DNA of 64,000 bases from Kordia zhangzhouensis (GCF_001005305.1 NZ_LBMH01000004.1:124001-188000), one strand, 5' to 3'; shown: positions 35,396 through 43,288, numbered from the stretch's first letter. The notes: a model not told the origin generated them from the sequence alone. Program-made: numbers and translations.

Positions 35396-36059
35396 CGTGT
35401 CCAGTTCCGTAAGAATTTCGCAATTCAGTTATTCCGTGAGTAATGGTTGAAAATCCACCTAAAATTTTTGCGATTGAGGATTTAGCCAATTCAATATTCT
35501 CAACCTCAAATGGCATTAAATCAATTTGTTTGTTAGTCTCTTTAACCAATTTTGCAACATCCCAATCTTTATTAATTTCTTTTCCTGCCTCTTTTAAAAT
35601 GTGTTTACAACAAGTTTCTATTAACTCTTTTGAAATACCTAAAGCCAAATGAGGGTTATTTTCGATTGACTTATTCATAAGCCTTATTTGCTTATTTACG
35701 TATTCTTGAGTTAGCAGTTCGGTTATTTTTTCCGCTTTTTTGTCATTTTGTTTTTTATGCTCACTTTTTAAATATGGTCTCCAACTAATGTCTTTCACAT
35801 AAATTCCGTCCGCTTGTCCTGCTTCAGTAATTGCTGATTCGATAGCTGAAGTTTCTTTCGCATATTCTTCAATTTTGCGATGTATCTTTAGAGGAACGCT
35901 AACAGTTACCTCGTACATATAAGTTTCAACGTCACTATCCATTCTGAAAAGTGTGTCGATATAGACTTGGTCAATTTCACATTCATTTAGAAGATTTGCG
36001 GCTTTTTCTTCTTCTAATTCGATTAACCAATCGAAAATATGTCCTTTAAGTTCACTCAT
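35382..36059 (-). CDS. abortive-infection (Abi_C) family protein, C-terminus frameshifted
   Basis: The 225-residue product has an N-terminal helical/beta region and a C-terminal Abi_C domain from about residue 140: 'LALGISKELIETCCKHILKE', 'WDVAKLVKETNKQIDL', 'HGITELRNSYGTGHG'. The motif RN-x-YG-x-GHG normally precedes a final helix. Here translation runs three codons past it and stops, while the missing helix lies in the next frame (35270-35395). AbiJ-like proteins with this domain cause growth arrest upon phage infection. The gene is either recently inactivated, read by frameshifting, or affected by a sequencing error. Confidence 0.78.
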   Translation of the reverse strand: MSELKGHIFDWLIELEEEKAANLLNECEIDQVYIDTLFRMDSDVETYMYEVTVSVPLKIHRKIEEYAKETSAIESAITEAGQADGIYVKDISWRPYLKSEHKKQNDKKAEKITELLTQEYVNKQIRLMNKSIENNPHLALGISKELIETCCKHILKEAGKEINKDWDVAKLVKETNKQIDLMPFEVENIELAKSSIAKILGGFSTITHGITELRNSYGTGHGHCT

Positions 36060-36093
36060 TTATTATTTTCAGCACGATGTTTTTTGAGTTGCA

Positions 36094-36220
36094 GCTAACG
36101 TATGTATAACAGGAATTCCTGTTTTTGTACTAAATAGGGTAAATAACAGGAACTTTTTTCAATACAACTTCCTGTTATTTTTTATAAATGTAAAATAAAG
36201 ATTACATATATACAATGTGG
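36094..36220. repeat. attC-like palindrome F, right edge of the island, partly degenerate
   Basis: The left end GCAGCTAACGTATGTATAACAGGAA is canonical and matches the far end of the Abi unit. The right part (TTCCTGTTATT...ATATACAATGTGG) lacks GTTAGC. No cassette gene follows to the right. Confidence 0.5.
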
Positions 36221-36574
36221 TTTCCCGTAATTGACTAAAAAATCTTCTTTTTCCTATATTCAAAAACGTTGAAATCAACCAAAATCTTACACCAAAAAGG
36301 GACTATTAAAACCTCATGAGGTTTTAGTGAAAAGGTGCTGAGGTTTTGGGTAAAAGTACAGGAGGTTTTTTGTGAAAGATGCGGTGGTTTTTTAAGAAAG
36401 TAGTAAAGTGTTTATTTTCAATAATTTATGAGTTGCTTTGTAAGCAGATTACTTCAGTCATACTTCCTTCGTAATGACGTTTCATATAGATTCCTGTATT
36501 TGTAGCAAGGATCATGGAATCTCCCTAAAATGAGATGCTGAATCAAGTTCAGCATGACGCTCTACTAGCGCCAA
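36221..36574. other. non-coding stretch rich in repeats
   Basis: This gap holds a perfect 18-bp palindrome (36308-36325), three degenerate 22-23 base direct repeats (to about 36400), and two dispersed-repeat relics: a TTACTTCAGTCATACTTCC-type sequence ending CGTAATGACG (36448-36479) and a GATGCTGAATCAAGTTCAGC palindrome (36533-36556). No ORF with coding character was seen. Confidence 0.6.
36308..36400. repeat. 18-bp perfect palindrome followed by degenerate tandem repeats
   Basis: AAAACCTCATGAGGTTTT is followed by three units resembling GTGCTGAGGTTTTGGGTAAA (with GGAGGTTTTTTGTGAAA and GGTGGTTTTTTAAGAAA). The G/T-rich core GAGGTTTT recurs at 22-23 base spacing. Confidence 0.6.
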
Positions 36575-36606
36575 CAAAAAAGCCACCGCAAATGCGATGG
36601 CTTTTA
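36575..36606 (-). terminator. terminator of the beta-oxidation gene block
   Basis: AAAAGCCATCGC and GCGGTGGCTTTTTT (minus-strand reading) form a stem with one G-T-type mismatch and an ATTT loop, followed by a T run. It lies 61 bases past the stop of the acyl-CoA dehydrogenase gene. Confidence 0.75.
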
Positions 36607-36666
36607 ACAAACAACTAAATTCTAAAAACCTATAGTAAGTCTAGAACTATTTTTAGTTTCTATTAG

Positions 36667-38481
36667 TTAGAAACAATATTCGTTTTCTGCAGTCATTTTT
36701 TCTGCAATTTTATTTCGTAAAGCTACTACGTTTGGCATGTTCGCGTATTTGGTGAAACGCTTTAATCCCATCAACATCATGCGTTGCTCATCACCTTCTG
36801 CAAAGGAAATGATTCCTTCTTTTGCTTTGGTCGTGATTTTTTCTACCGCATTGAAAAGATTGAGTTTTGTCATCGCAATTTGTATTTCTTGCGAATCTTC
36901 TCCGAAACGTTTTGCATTCTTTTCTGTTCTTAATATTGATGATTCTACCATGTAGATTTCAATTAAGATATCTGCAGCAGCCATTAATAATTGTTGGTGT
37001 TTTTCTAAGTCTGGACCAAATTTTTGAACCGCAGAACCCGCAACCATTAGGAATACCTTTTTCAGTTTTCCTAGCAATTCTTTTTCTTCTGAGAATAGTT
37101 CAGAGTAATCTGGAATGTCAAATGAAGGAATTCCCATCAATTCATCAGCAACTTTCATTGCAGGCTCTAAAAGGTTTACGTGTCCTTTCATCGCTTTTTT
37201 TACTAACATACCTACAGCGAGCATACGGTTGATTTCGTTGGTTCCTTCGTAGATACGTGAAATACGCGCATCTCTCCATGCCGATTCCATAGGTGTATCT
37301 GCAGAGAATCCCATCCCTCCAAAAATCTGGATTCCTTCATCCGTACATTTTTGCACATCTTCAGAGATTTTAACTTTTAAGATAGAACATTCAATGGCAT
37401 ATTCTTCTACACCTTTTAGTTCTGCTTCTTGATGTGTGTTTCCTTCTGATTCACGAATTGCAATGCGGTCTTCAATGTTTTTAGCAGCTCTATAAGAAGC
37501 AGACTCTCCTACGTAACAAGCCGTTGCCATTTCGGCTAATTTTGCCTTGATAGCACCAAAGTTTGCAATAGGTGTTTTAAATTGTACACGTTCGTTTGCG
37601 TATTTGGTTGCTTCAGTGATTACTCTACGTTGTGCATCCAAACAGGCAGCAGCCAATTTAATACGCCCAACATTTAATGCATTCATTGCAATTTTGAAAC
37701 CATTTCCTCTTTCTGAAAGCATGTTTTCAACAGGAACTTTTGTTTCATTAAAAAATACTTGACGGGTAGAAGAGGAGTGAATTCCTAGTTTGTGTTCTTC
37801 TTCTCCTAAGGTAATTCCGTTTGGATTGTTTTTATCATATTCTACAATAAAACCTGTAATATTTTTATCGTCTTCAATACGAGCAAAAACAATCATCAAG
37901 TTACAGAAACCAGCATTTGAAATCCACATTTTCTGTCCAGAAATTAAGTAATGCTTTCCATCGTCGGTTAAAACTGCTTTAGTTTTTCCTGAATTTGCAT
38001 CCGATCCAGCTCCAGGTTCTGTTAAACAGTAAGAGCCAAACCATTCGCCTGTAGCAAGTTTAGGAACGTATTTTTGCTTTTGTTCTTCTGTTCCATATAA
38101 AGTGATAGGCATTGTTCCAATTCCTGTATGTGCTCCAAATGCAGTTGCTACTGAACCTGTTGCTCCCGAGATATAATCGCAAACTAACATGGTTGAAACA
38201 AATCCCATTCCAAGTCCGTCATATGCTTCTGGTACTGCAATACCTAAGAATCCTAGCTCACCAGCTTTACGCATTATTTCTTCAGTAAAGGCATAATCCT
38301 TTTTTTCAAAACGCTCTTTATGCGGCCATACTTCACGATCGATAAATTCTTTTACCGATTCTTTCATCATTTGTTGTTCCTCCGTAAAATCTTCTGGAGT
38401 AAATACGTCTTCGCATTTGGTTTCTTTCACGAGGAACTGTCCGCCGCGTAAGATGTCTTTGTTGATTGCTTCTGTGCTCAT
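36667..38481 (-). CDS. acyl-CoA dehydrogenase (long/very-long-chain type)
   Basis: The 604-residue FAD enzyme performs the first oxidation of beta-oxidation, forming trans-2-enoyl-CoA. It has the helical N-terminus ('FTEEQQMMKESVKEFIDREV'), the middle beta domain ('YCLTEPGAGSDANSGKTKA', 'WISNAGFCNLMIVFARI'), and the C-terminal domain with 'QIFGGMGFSADTPMESAWRD' and 'ISRIYEGTNEINRML'. The extra ~150 C-terminal residues match the VLCAD/ACAD9 class. It is the last gene of the block, after a ~115-base repeat-bearing gap from the thiolase gene. Confidence 0.95.
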   Translation of the reverse strand: MSTEAINKDILRGGQFLVKETKCEDVFTPEDFTEEQQMMKESVKEFIDREVWPHKERFEKKDYAFTEEIMRKAGELGFLGIAVPEAYDGLGMGFVSTMLVCDYISGATGSVATAFGAHTGIGTMPITLYGTEEQKQKYVPKLATGEWFGSYCLTEPGAGSDANSGKTKAVLTDDGKHYLISGQKMWISNAGFCNLMIVFARIEDDKNITGFIVEYDKNNPNGITLGEEEHKLGIHSSSTRQVFFNETKVPVENMLSERGNGFKIAMNALNVGRIKLAAACLDAQRRVITEATKYANERVQFKTPIANFGAIKAKLAEMATACYVGESASYRAAKNIEDRIAIRESEGNTHQEAELKGVEEYAIECSILKVKISEDVQKCTDEGIQIFGGMGFSADTPMESAWRDARISRIYEGTNEINRMLAVGMLVKKAMKGHVNLLEPAMKVADELMGIPSFDIPDYSELFSEEKELLGKLKKVFLMVAGSAVQKFGPDLEKHQQLLMAAADILIEIYMVESSILRTEKNAKRFGEDSQEIQIAMTKLNLFNAVEKITTKAKEGIISFAEGDEQRMMLMGLKRFTKYANMPNVVALRNKIAEKMTAENEYCF

Positions 38482-38495
38482 TGTTATAGTAGATT

Positions 38496-38603
38496 TTAGT
38501 ACTTAGTAGTGAGTATTGAGATACTACTACTCATGTTTTTGTTTTTATTATAAATGAATAGCGAAAACTCACTACTCAATACTGATATCTCAATTCTAAT
38601 TTA
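38496..38603. repeat. inverted TATTGAG-type repeats between thiolase and dehydrogenase genes
   Basis: TTAGTAGTGAGTATTGAGAT on the left is mirrored by CTCACTACTCAATACTGATA and TCTCAATTCTAA on the right, about 35 bases apart. The right copy overlaps the thiolase stop. The pair can form a hairpin. Confidence 0.6.
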
Positions 38604-39789
38604 GAAATTCAAAAATTCCTGCAGCGCCTTGTCCGGTTCCTACACACATGGTAACCATACCGTATTTGCCTTTCATGTCGCGCTTACGCATTTCGTCAAA
38701 TAGTTGAACAGATAGTTTTGCACCTGTACAGCCTAGTGGATGCCCAAGAGCAATAGCTCCTCCATTTACGTTTACTATTTCTTGATTAAGACCTAATTCG
38801 CGAATCACAGCAAGCGATTGAGAAGCAAAGGCTTCGTTCAACTCGATTAGTTCTACATCGTTTTGTTGTAAACCTGCTTGTTTTAATGCTTTAGGAATAG
38901 CTTTTACAGGACCTATTCCCATAATGCGTGGTTCTACACCAGCCGCCGCATAGCTTACCAATCGTGCAATTGGCTCAAGGTTTAATTCTTTGACCATGTC
39001 TTCACTCATCACCAATACAAATGCAGCTCCATCACTCATTTGTGATGAGTTTCCTGCAGTTACACTTCCGCCTTGCGCAAATACGGGGCGTAATTTGTTT
39101 AGTGTAGCAACATTAGTTCCTTTACGCGGCCCTTCATCTTTGGTTACAGTATAACTCTTAGTTGCTCTTTTGGCGTTTTCGTCAATATAGGTTTGATCAA
39201 CTGTAATAGGAACGATTTGATCTTGAAAGCGATTTTCTGCTTGCGCACGCAATGCTTTCATGTGTGAATTGTATGCAAATTCATCTTGATCTTCACGAGA
39301 AACCTTGAATTGGTTGGCAACTGCTTCTGCCGTATTTCCCATTCCCCAATAATAGTCTTCGTGACCAGATTTTACGATATCGTAGTTTAATTCGGTTTTA
39401 AACCCAGTCATTGGAACAGAACTCATACTTTCTGCACCACCTGCAATAATACAGTCTGCCATTCCAGATTGGATTTTCGCAACTGCCATTCCGATGGTTT
39501 CTAAACCTGACGAGCAGAAACGATTGACAGTTACTCCTGGTACGTCAACAATATCTAATCCCATCAATGAGATCAAACGTGCCATGTTGAGTCCTTGTGA
39601 ACCTTCTGGCATCGCGTTTCCCACAATCACATCATCGATGCGTGTTTTGTCAAAATCTGGTAACTCTTTCATCATATATTCGATGGTTTCGGCTGCGAGT
39701 TCGTCCGTTCTTTTAAATCTGAACACACCTTTTGGCGCTTTTCCAACGGCGGTTCTATATGCTTTTACTATGTATGCGGTTTTGTTCAT
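38596..39789 (-). CDS. acetyl-CoA C-acyltransferase (thiolase)
   Basis: The 397-residue thiolase cleaves 3-ketoacyl-CoA to acetyl-CoA and a shortened acyl-CoA. It has the acyl-accepting Cys in 'VNRFCSSGLETI' (~90), 'NVNGGAIALGHPLGCTGA' with the catalytic His (~350), and the second Cys in 'MCVGTGQGAAG' (~382). Length and motifs are complete. It acts with the FadB-like and acyl-CoA dehydrogenase proteins encoded in the same block. Confidence 0.95.
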   Translation of the reverse strand: MNKTAYIVKAYRTAVGKAPKGVFRFKRTDELAAETIEYMMKELPDFDKTRIDDVIVGNAMPEGSQGLNMARLISLMGLDIVDVPGVTVNRFCSSGLETIGMAVAKIQSGMADCIIAGGAESMSSVPMTGFKTELNYDIVKSGHEDYYWGMGNTAEAVANQFKVSREDQDEFAYNSHMKALRAQAENRFQDQIVPITVDQTYIDENAKRATKSYTVTKDEGPRKGTNVATLNKLRPVFAQGGSVTAGNSSQMSDGAAFVLVMSEDMVKELNLEPIARLVSYAAAGVEPRIMGIGPVKAIPKALKQAGLQQNDVELIELNEAFASQSLAVIRELGLNQEIVNVNGGAIALGHPLGCTGAKLSVQLFDEMRKRDMKGKYGMVTMCVGTGQGAAGIFEFLN

Positions 39790-39793
39790 TTTT

Positions 39794-39834
39794 CTAGTAT
39801 TGAGTATTGAGTATTGAGTGGTGAGTATTGAGAT
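39794..39834. repeat. TATTGAG-type tandem repeats
   Basis: AGTATTGAGTATTGAGTATT continues to a GGTGAGTATTGAGAT end, directly abutting the stop codon of the four-helix-bundle gene. Confidence 0.7.
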
Positions 39835-39835
39835 T

Positions 39836-40183
39836 TTAAAGTTTTTGTTGAAATGAATAGTTCATTTTCTGTATTTCAATACACTGCTCAATTACTGGTT
39901 GTACTTTTTCTTTGTTTATTAGACTTAATTCTATTAATAATAACAATTGCGTGTGTAATTCATAATTAGAACCATTAGCAATACTTAGGAAATGCTTGAA
40001 CTCTTTATTAGAGTTTCTTCCAGCACCTTCCGCTATATTTGAAGGGACTGAAACAGCACTTCTTTTAATTTGAGTGGTTAGCCCAAATTTTTCGTCTTTC
40101 GGTAAATCAGCAATCAGTAGGTATACAGCTTTTGTCAATTCTATTGACTTCTTCCATATTTTTAAGTTTTCTACTTTATGCAT
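39836..40183 (-). CDS. four-helix-bundle protein (S23/23S rRNA IVP family)
   Basis: The 115-residue protein matches the TIGR02436-type four-helix family: 'LKIWKKSIELTKAVYLLI', 'LPKDEKFGLTTQIKRSAVSV', 'PSNIAEGAGRNSNKEFKHFL', 'IANGSNYELHTQLLLLIEL'. Members were first found in rRNA intervening sequences, and related Avd proteins serve diversity-generating retroelements. No retroelement or rRNA is nearby. It splits the FadB-like and thiolase genes and is flanked on both sides by TATTGAG-type repeats, as if inserted as a unit. Confidence 0.9.
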   Translation of the reverse strand: MHKVENLKIWKKSIELTKAVYLLIADLPKDEKFGLTTQIKRSAVSVPSNIAEGAGRNSNKEFKHFLSIANGSNYELHTQLLLLIELSLINKEKVQPVIEQCIEIQKMNYSFQQKL

Positions 40184-40190
40184 GATTATT

Positions 40191-40303
40191 AGTATTGAGA
40201 TGTTAGTATTGAGATGTTAGTATTGAGATTTTGATATTGAGGGTTTTTAAGAATTTGTCTCAATACTCACTACTAACTTCTCAGATCTTAGTTTCTCAAG
40301 GGC
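40191..40303. repeat. TATTGAG-type tandem and inverted repeats
   Basis: TTAGTATTGAGATG occurs two to three times and is followed, after a ~20-base gap, by the inverted CTCAATACTCACTACTAAC and TCTCAGATCTTAGTTTCTC. The last part overlaps the stop of the FadB-like gene. Confidence 0.7.
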
Positions 40304-42693
40304 TTGCCCGTCTTTAACATATGCTGAATACGCTCAAGTGTTTTACGCTCTGTACATAGACTTAAGAAAGCTTCACGTTCTAGGTCTAATAAATAGTCTT
40401 CGCTTACCAATGTTGGTTCTGATAAATCACCACCAGCCATTACGTACGCCAGTTTGTTGGCGATCTTTTGATCGTGTTCACTGATGTAATTGCTGGCTTC
40501 CATCGAATCGGTTCCTACTAAGAACATTCCCAAAGCTTGTTTTCCAAGAACTTTTACATCTTTTCTGCGGATTGGTTGCGTGTAACCAGATTCTGCCATG
40601 AGTTTCGCATGTGCTTTCGCCGTTGCGATTTGACGATCTTTGTTTACGACTACAATGTCTTTTCCTTTTTGCAATACGCCCATATCAAACGCTTCGTATG
40701 CTGACGTAGCTACTTTAGCCATTCCAATAGTTAGGAAGTATTCTTGCAGTACGTTTAACTCTACATCTCCTTTGCGGAAGGTGTCTGAAGCACGTAGTGC
40801 CATTTCTTTGGATCCACCACCACCAGGAATCACTCCAACACCAAATTCAACTAGCCCAATGTATGTTTCTGCAGCCGCAACCACTTTATCAGCATGCATC
40901 GAAAGTTCACATCCACCACCAAGTGTCATTCCGTGAGGTGCTACGACTACAGGAATAGAAGAGTAGCGCGCACGCATCATCGTGTTTTGGAACATTTTGA
41001 TCGCCATGTTCAATTCGTCATATTCTTGCTCAACTGCCATCATAAAAATCATTCCGATATTTGCTCCAACGGAGAAGTTGGCTGCTTGATTTCCAATGAC
41101 TAATCCTTGGAAATCTTTTTCTGCTAAATCAATTGCTTTATTGATTCCTTGTAGTACACCACCACCAATGGTGTTCATTTTAGATTGGAATTCTAAGTTT
41201 AAAATTCCGTCACCTAAGTCTTCAATCACCGCTTCACTGTTTTTCCAAACTTCGTTCGACTTGCGGATATTGTCTAAGATGATAAAAGCGTCTTGCCCAG
41301 GTTTTTTTACTTGTGCTTTCGCAGGAATGTCATAATAATAGGTAGCCCCATCTTTTACGGTGTAGAAACTTTTTTCGCCAGCGGTAACCATTTCTGTAAC
41401 CCAAGCAGCTGGTTCTAAACCTTCTGCTTTCATGAGTTCAATACCTTTTTCGATGCCGACAGCATCCCAAATTTCAAACGGTCCGTTTTCCCAACCAAAA
41501 CCAGCTTTCATTGCGTCGTCAATTCGGTAGAGCTCATCAGAGATTTCAGGAATTCTGTTTTGTACATACGCAAACATCGCTGCGAAGTTTTTACGGTAAA
41601 ATTCACCTGCTTTGTCTTTTCCGCCCACTAATACTTTAAAGCGATCAATTGGCTTGTCGATGGTTTTTGTAAGTTCAAGCGTTGCAAACTTGGCTCTTTT
41701 ATTTGGGCGATATTCCATCGTGTCTAAGTCCAACGAAAGAATTTCTTTTTTACCTTCTGGAGTAACTGTCTTTTTGTAGAAACCTTGTCCAGTTTTACTA
41801 CCTAGCCATTTATTTTCCATCATTTTTTCAATGAAGTCAGGCAACTTGAATAAGTCATGCGCTTCATCTTCAGGGCAGTTTTGGTAAATTCCATTAGCCA
41901 CATGTACTAAAGTATCCAATCCTACAACATCGACAGTACGGAAAGTTGCTGATTTTGGACGACCAATTACCGGTCCTGTAAGTTTATCAACTTCTTCAAT
42001 TGTTAATCCTAGTTCTTTTACTTGATGAAAGAGACTTTGAATACCAAATATACCGATTCTGTTTCCTATAAATGCTGGAGTATCTTTTGCTAATACAGAT
42101 GTTTTTCCTAAAAATTTTTCTCCGTACATCATCAAGAAGTCCGTTACTTCCTGTTTGCAATCAGGTCCAGGAACTACTTCAAATAGTTTTAGGTAGCGTG
42201 GCGGATTGAAGAAATGCGTTACAGCAAAATGTTGTCTAAAGTCTTCACTACGGCCTTCATTCATAAATTGAATTGGAATTCCAGACGTGTTTGAAGTAAT
42301 TAAAGTACCTGGTTTTCTGTGTTTTTCAACTTGTTCAAATACTTTTTGTTTGATATCTAAGCGTTCAACAACCACTTCAATAATCCAATCGACATCTTTT
42401 ACTTTATGTAAGTCGTCTTCTAAATTTCCAGTAGCAATTCTATTGGCAAATTGTTGTGAGTAAATAGGAGAGGGCTTAGATTTAAGTGCCGTTTGTAGGT
42501 TTTCATTAACCATTCTATTGCGAACTACTTTATCTTCAAGTGTCAATCCTAGCGCTTTTTCTTTATCTGTAAGTTCGCGAGGAACAATATCAAGGAGTAA
42601 TACTTCAACTCCGATATTGGCAAAATGACAGGCAATTCCAGAACCCATAATTCCAGAACCAATCACTGCTATTTTGTTAATTGGTCGTTTCAT
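40288..42693 (-). CDS. 3-hydroxyacyl-CoA dehydrogenase / enoyl-CoA hydratase fusion (FadB/FadJ-like)
   Basis: The 801-residue enzyme carries out two beta-oxidation steps. Unlike E. coli FadB the dehydrogenase comes first: the NAD site 'VIGSGIMGSGIACHFANIGV' at the N-terminus, 'FFNPPRYLKLFEVVPG', then a second dehydrogenase C-domain. The crotonase domain follows near residues 500-700 ('GMTLGGGCELSMHADKVV', 'GLVEFGVGVIPGGGGSKEM', with the catalytic Glu in the latter). This order is common in Bacteroidota. It follows the marR gene by 82 bases and is probably repressed by that MarR. Confidence 0.95.
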   Translation of the reverse strand: MKRPINKIAVIGSGIMGSGIACHFANIGVEVLLLDIVPRELTDKEKALGLTLEDKVVRNRMVNENLQTALKSKPSPIYSQQFANRIATGNLEDDLHKVKDVDWIIEVVVERLDIKQKVFEQVEKHRKPGTLITSNTSGIPIQFMNEGRSEDFRQHFAVTHFFNPPRYLKLFEVVPGPDCKQEVTDFLMMYGEKFLGKTSVLAKDTPAFIGNRIGIFGIQSLFHQVKELGLTIEEVDKLTGPVIGRPKSATFRTVDVVGLDTLVHVANGIYQNCPEDEAHDLFKLPDFIEKMMENKWLGSKTGQGFYKKTVTPEGKKEILSLDLDTMEYRPNKRAKFATLELTKTIDKPIDRFKVLVGGKDKAGEFYRKNFAAMFAYVQNRIPEISDELYRIDDAMKAGFGWENGPFEIWDAVGIEKGIELMKAEGLEPAAWVTEMVTAGEKSFYTVKDGATYYYDIPAKAQVKKPGQDAFIILDNIRKSNEVWKNSEAVIEDLGDGILNLEFQSKMNTIGGGVLQGINKAIDLAEKDFQGLVIGNQAANFSVGANIGMIFMMAVEQEYDELNMAIKMFQNTMMRARYSSIPVVVAPHGMTLGGGCELSMHADKVVAAAETYIGLVEFGVGVIPGGGGSKEMALRASDTFRKGDVELNVLQEYFLTIGMAKVATSAYEAFDMGVLQKGKDIVVVNKDRQIATAKAHAKLMAESGYTQPIRRKDVKVLGKQALGMFLVGTDSMEASNYISEHDQKIANKLAYVMAGGDLSEPTLVSEDYLLDLEREAFLSLCTERKTLERIQHMLKTGKPLRN

Positions 42694-42775
42694 CTTTTTT
42701 TCAATTTTTAATTGTTAGTTAAAATTTACTTGGTAATGAATTAAGTAGATTTTAGTATTTTAATTATGTTTCAAT

Positions 42776-43237
42776 TTATTTTTCAGCACTAACTTCCACA
42801 GAGGAGTTATAAATTTTCTTATTACTAATGAGTTCTAAAATGACTTCTGTAACTTCATAAAAGTGTTTAAGTTTTTCTTGATCTATATTGGCGCGAATTG
42901 CGTCATTGAATCGTAGTACGGTTGTTTTAGAAACATCGCGCATTTCTCTTCCAAAGTCAGTCAAGCAAATAAGAACACTGCGTCCGTCCTTTGGATTTTT
43001 TTTTCGATAAATAAGTCCTTTTTCTTCCATACTTTTTAGTGTACGGGATAGGCTAGTGGCTTCCATGCCCATTTTTGGGCCTAGCGTGGTTGAGGGAGTT
43101 CCTTCTTCTTGATCAATGCTCAGTAATGTGAAACCTGTAGCCATTGTGCTGCCATATTTTCCAGCTTCCTCATTATACATTTTGGAAATGGCTTGCCATG
43201 TAGCTCTCATTACATGATCTATAGTTTTTTCTTTCAT
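42776..43237 (-). CDS. MarR family transcriptional regulator
   Basis: The 153-residue protein has the MarR winged helix: 'GPKMGMEATSLSRTLKSMEE' (recognition helix, ~65-85) and 'LIYRKKNPKDGRSVLICLTD' (wing with Asp-Gly-Arg). Such regulators dimerise and let go of DNA on binding a ligand. Being first of the block that encodes the beta-oxidation enzymes, it likely senses an acyl-CoA or fatty acid. A perfect palindrome overlaps its promoter (43271-43288), arguing for autorepression. Confidence 0.92.
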   Translation of the reverse strand: MKEKTIDHVMRATWQAISKMYNEEAGKYGSTMATGFTLLSIDQEEGTPSTTLGPKMGMEATSLSRTLKSMEEKGLIYRKKNPKDGRSVLICLTDFGREMRDVSKTTVLRFNDAIRANIDQEKLKHFYEVTEVILELISNKKIYNSSVEVSAEK

Positions 43238-43253
43238 ACAGTTGTTTGGTCTT

Positions 43254-43261
43254 CAAATATA
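43254..43261 (-). promoter_or_regulatory. candidate -7 box (TATATTTG) of the marR gene
   Basis: On the minus strand TATATTTG matches TAnnTTTG. It lies 17 bases from the marR ATG, and the palindrome upstream covers the expected -33 region. Confidence 0.55.
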
Positions 43262-43270
43262 TAAAAAAAA

Positions 43271-43288
43271 TACTATGCATGCATAGTA
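43271..43288. promoter_or_regulatory. palindromic operator, likely MarR binding site
   Basis: TACTATGCATGCATAGTA is a perfect 18-bp palindrome, a normal length for MarR dimers. It sits immediately upstream of the marR -7 box, where a bound repressor would block RNA polymerase. Confidence 0.65.

Larger units (their letters stand above)
28140..36220 (-). mobile_element. integron-cassette-like gene array without visible integrase
   Basis: Six units on the minus strand (NERD; small protein plus radical SAM; small protein plus patatin; DUF4365; membrane coiled-coil; Abi_C) are separated by imperfect palindromes of 66-133 bases that start GCTAAC or GCTGGCAAC and end GTTAGC or GTTGCCAGC. The start and end of each inner unit are inverted copies of each other, whereas neighbouring units differ. 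This is what integron cassettes show, because each cassette brings its own attC half-site. The core does not match the RYYYAAC consensus fully, no attI or tyrosine integrase is in the window, and the left edge is degraded. Confidence 0.6.

Noticed and set aside
36308..36325. Palindrome AAAACCTCATGAGGTTTT as a terminator
   Set aside because: It has no loop or T run beyond four Ts and no gene ends immediately before it; the block's terminator is at 36575-36606.
36308..36400. CRISPR-like array
   Set aside because: The repeats are short, degenerate and adjacent, with no unique spacers and no cas genes.
39836..40183. Four-helix gene as Avd of a diversity-generating retroelement
   Set aside because: No reverse transcriptase or template repeat is in the neighbourhood.
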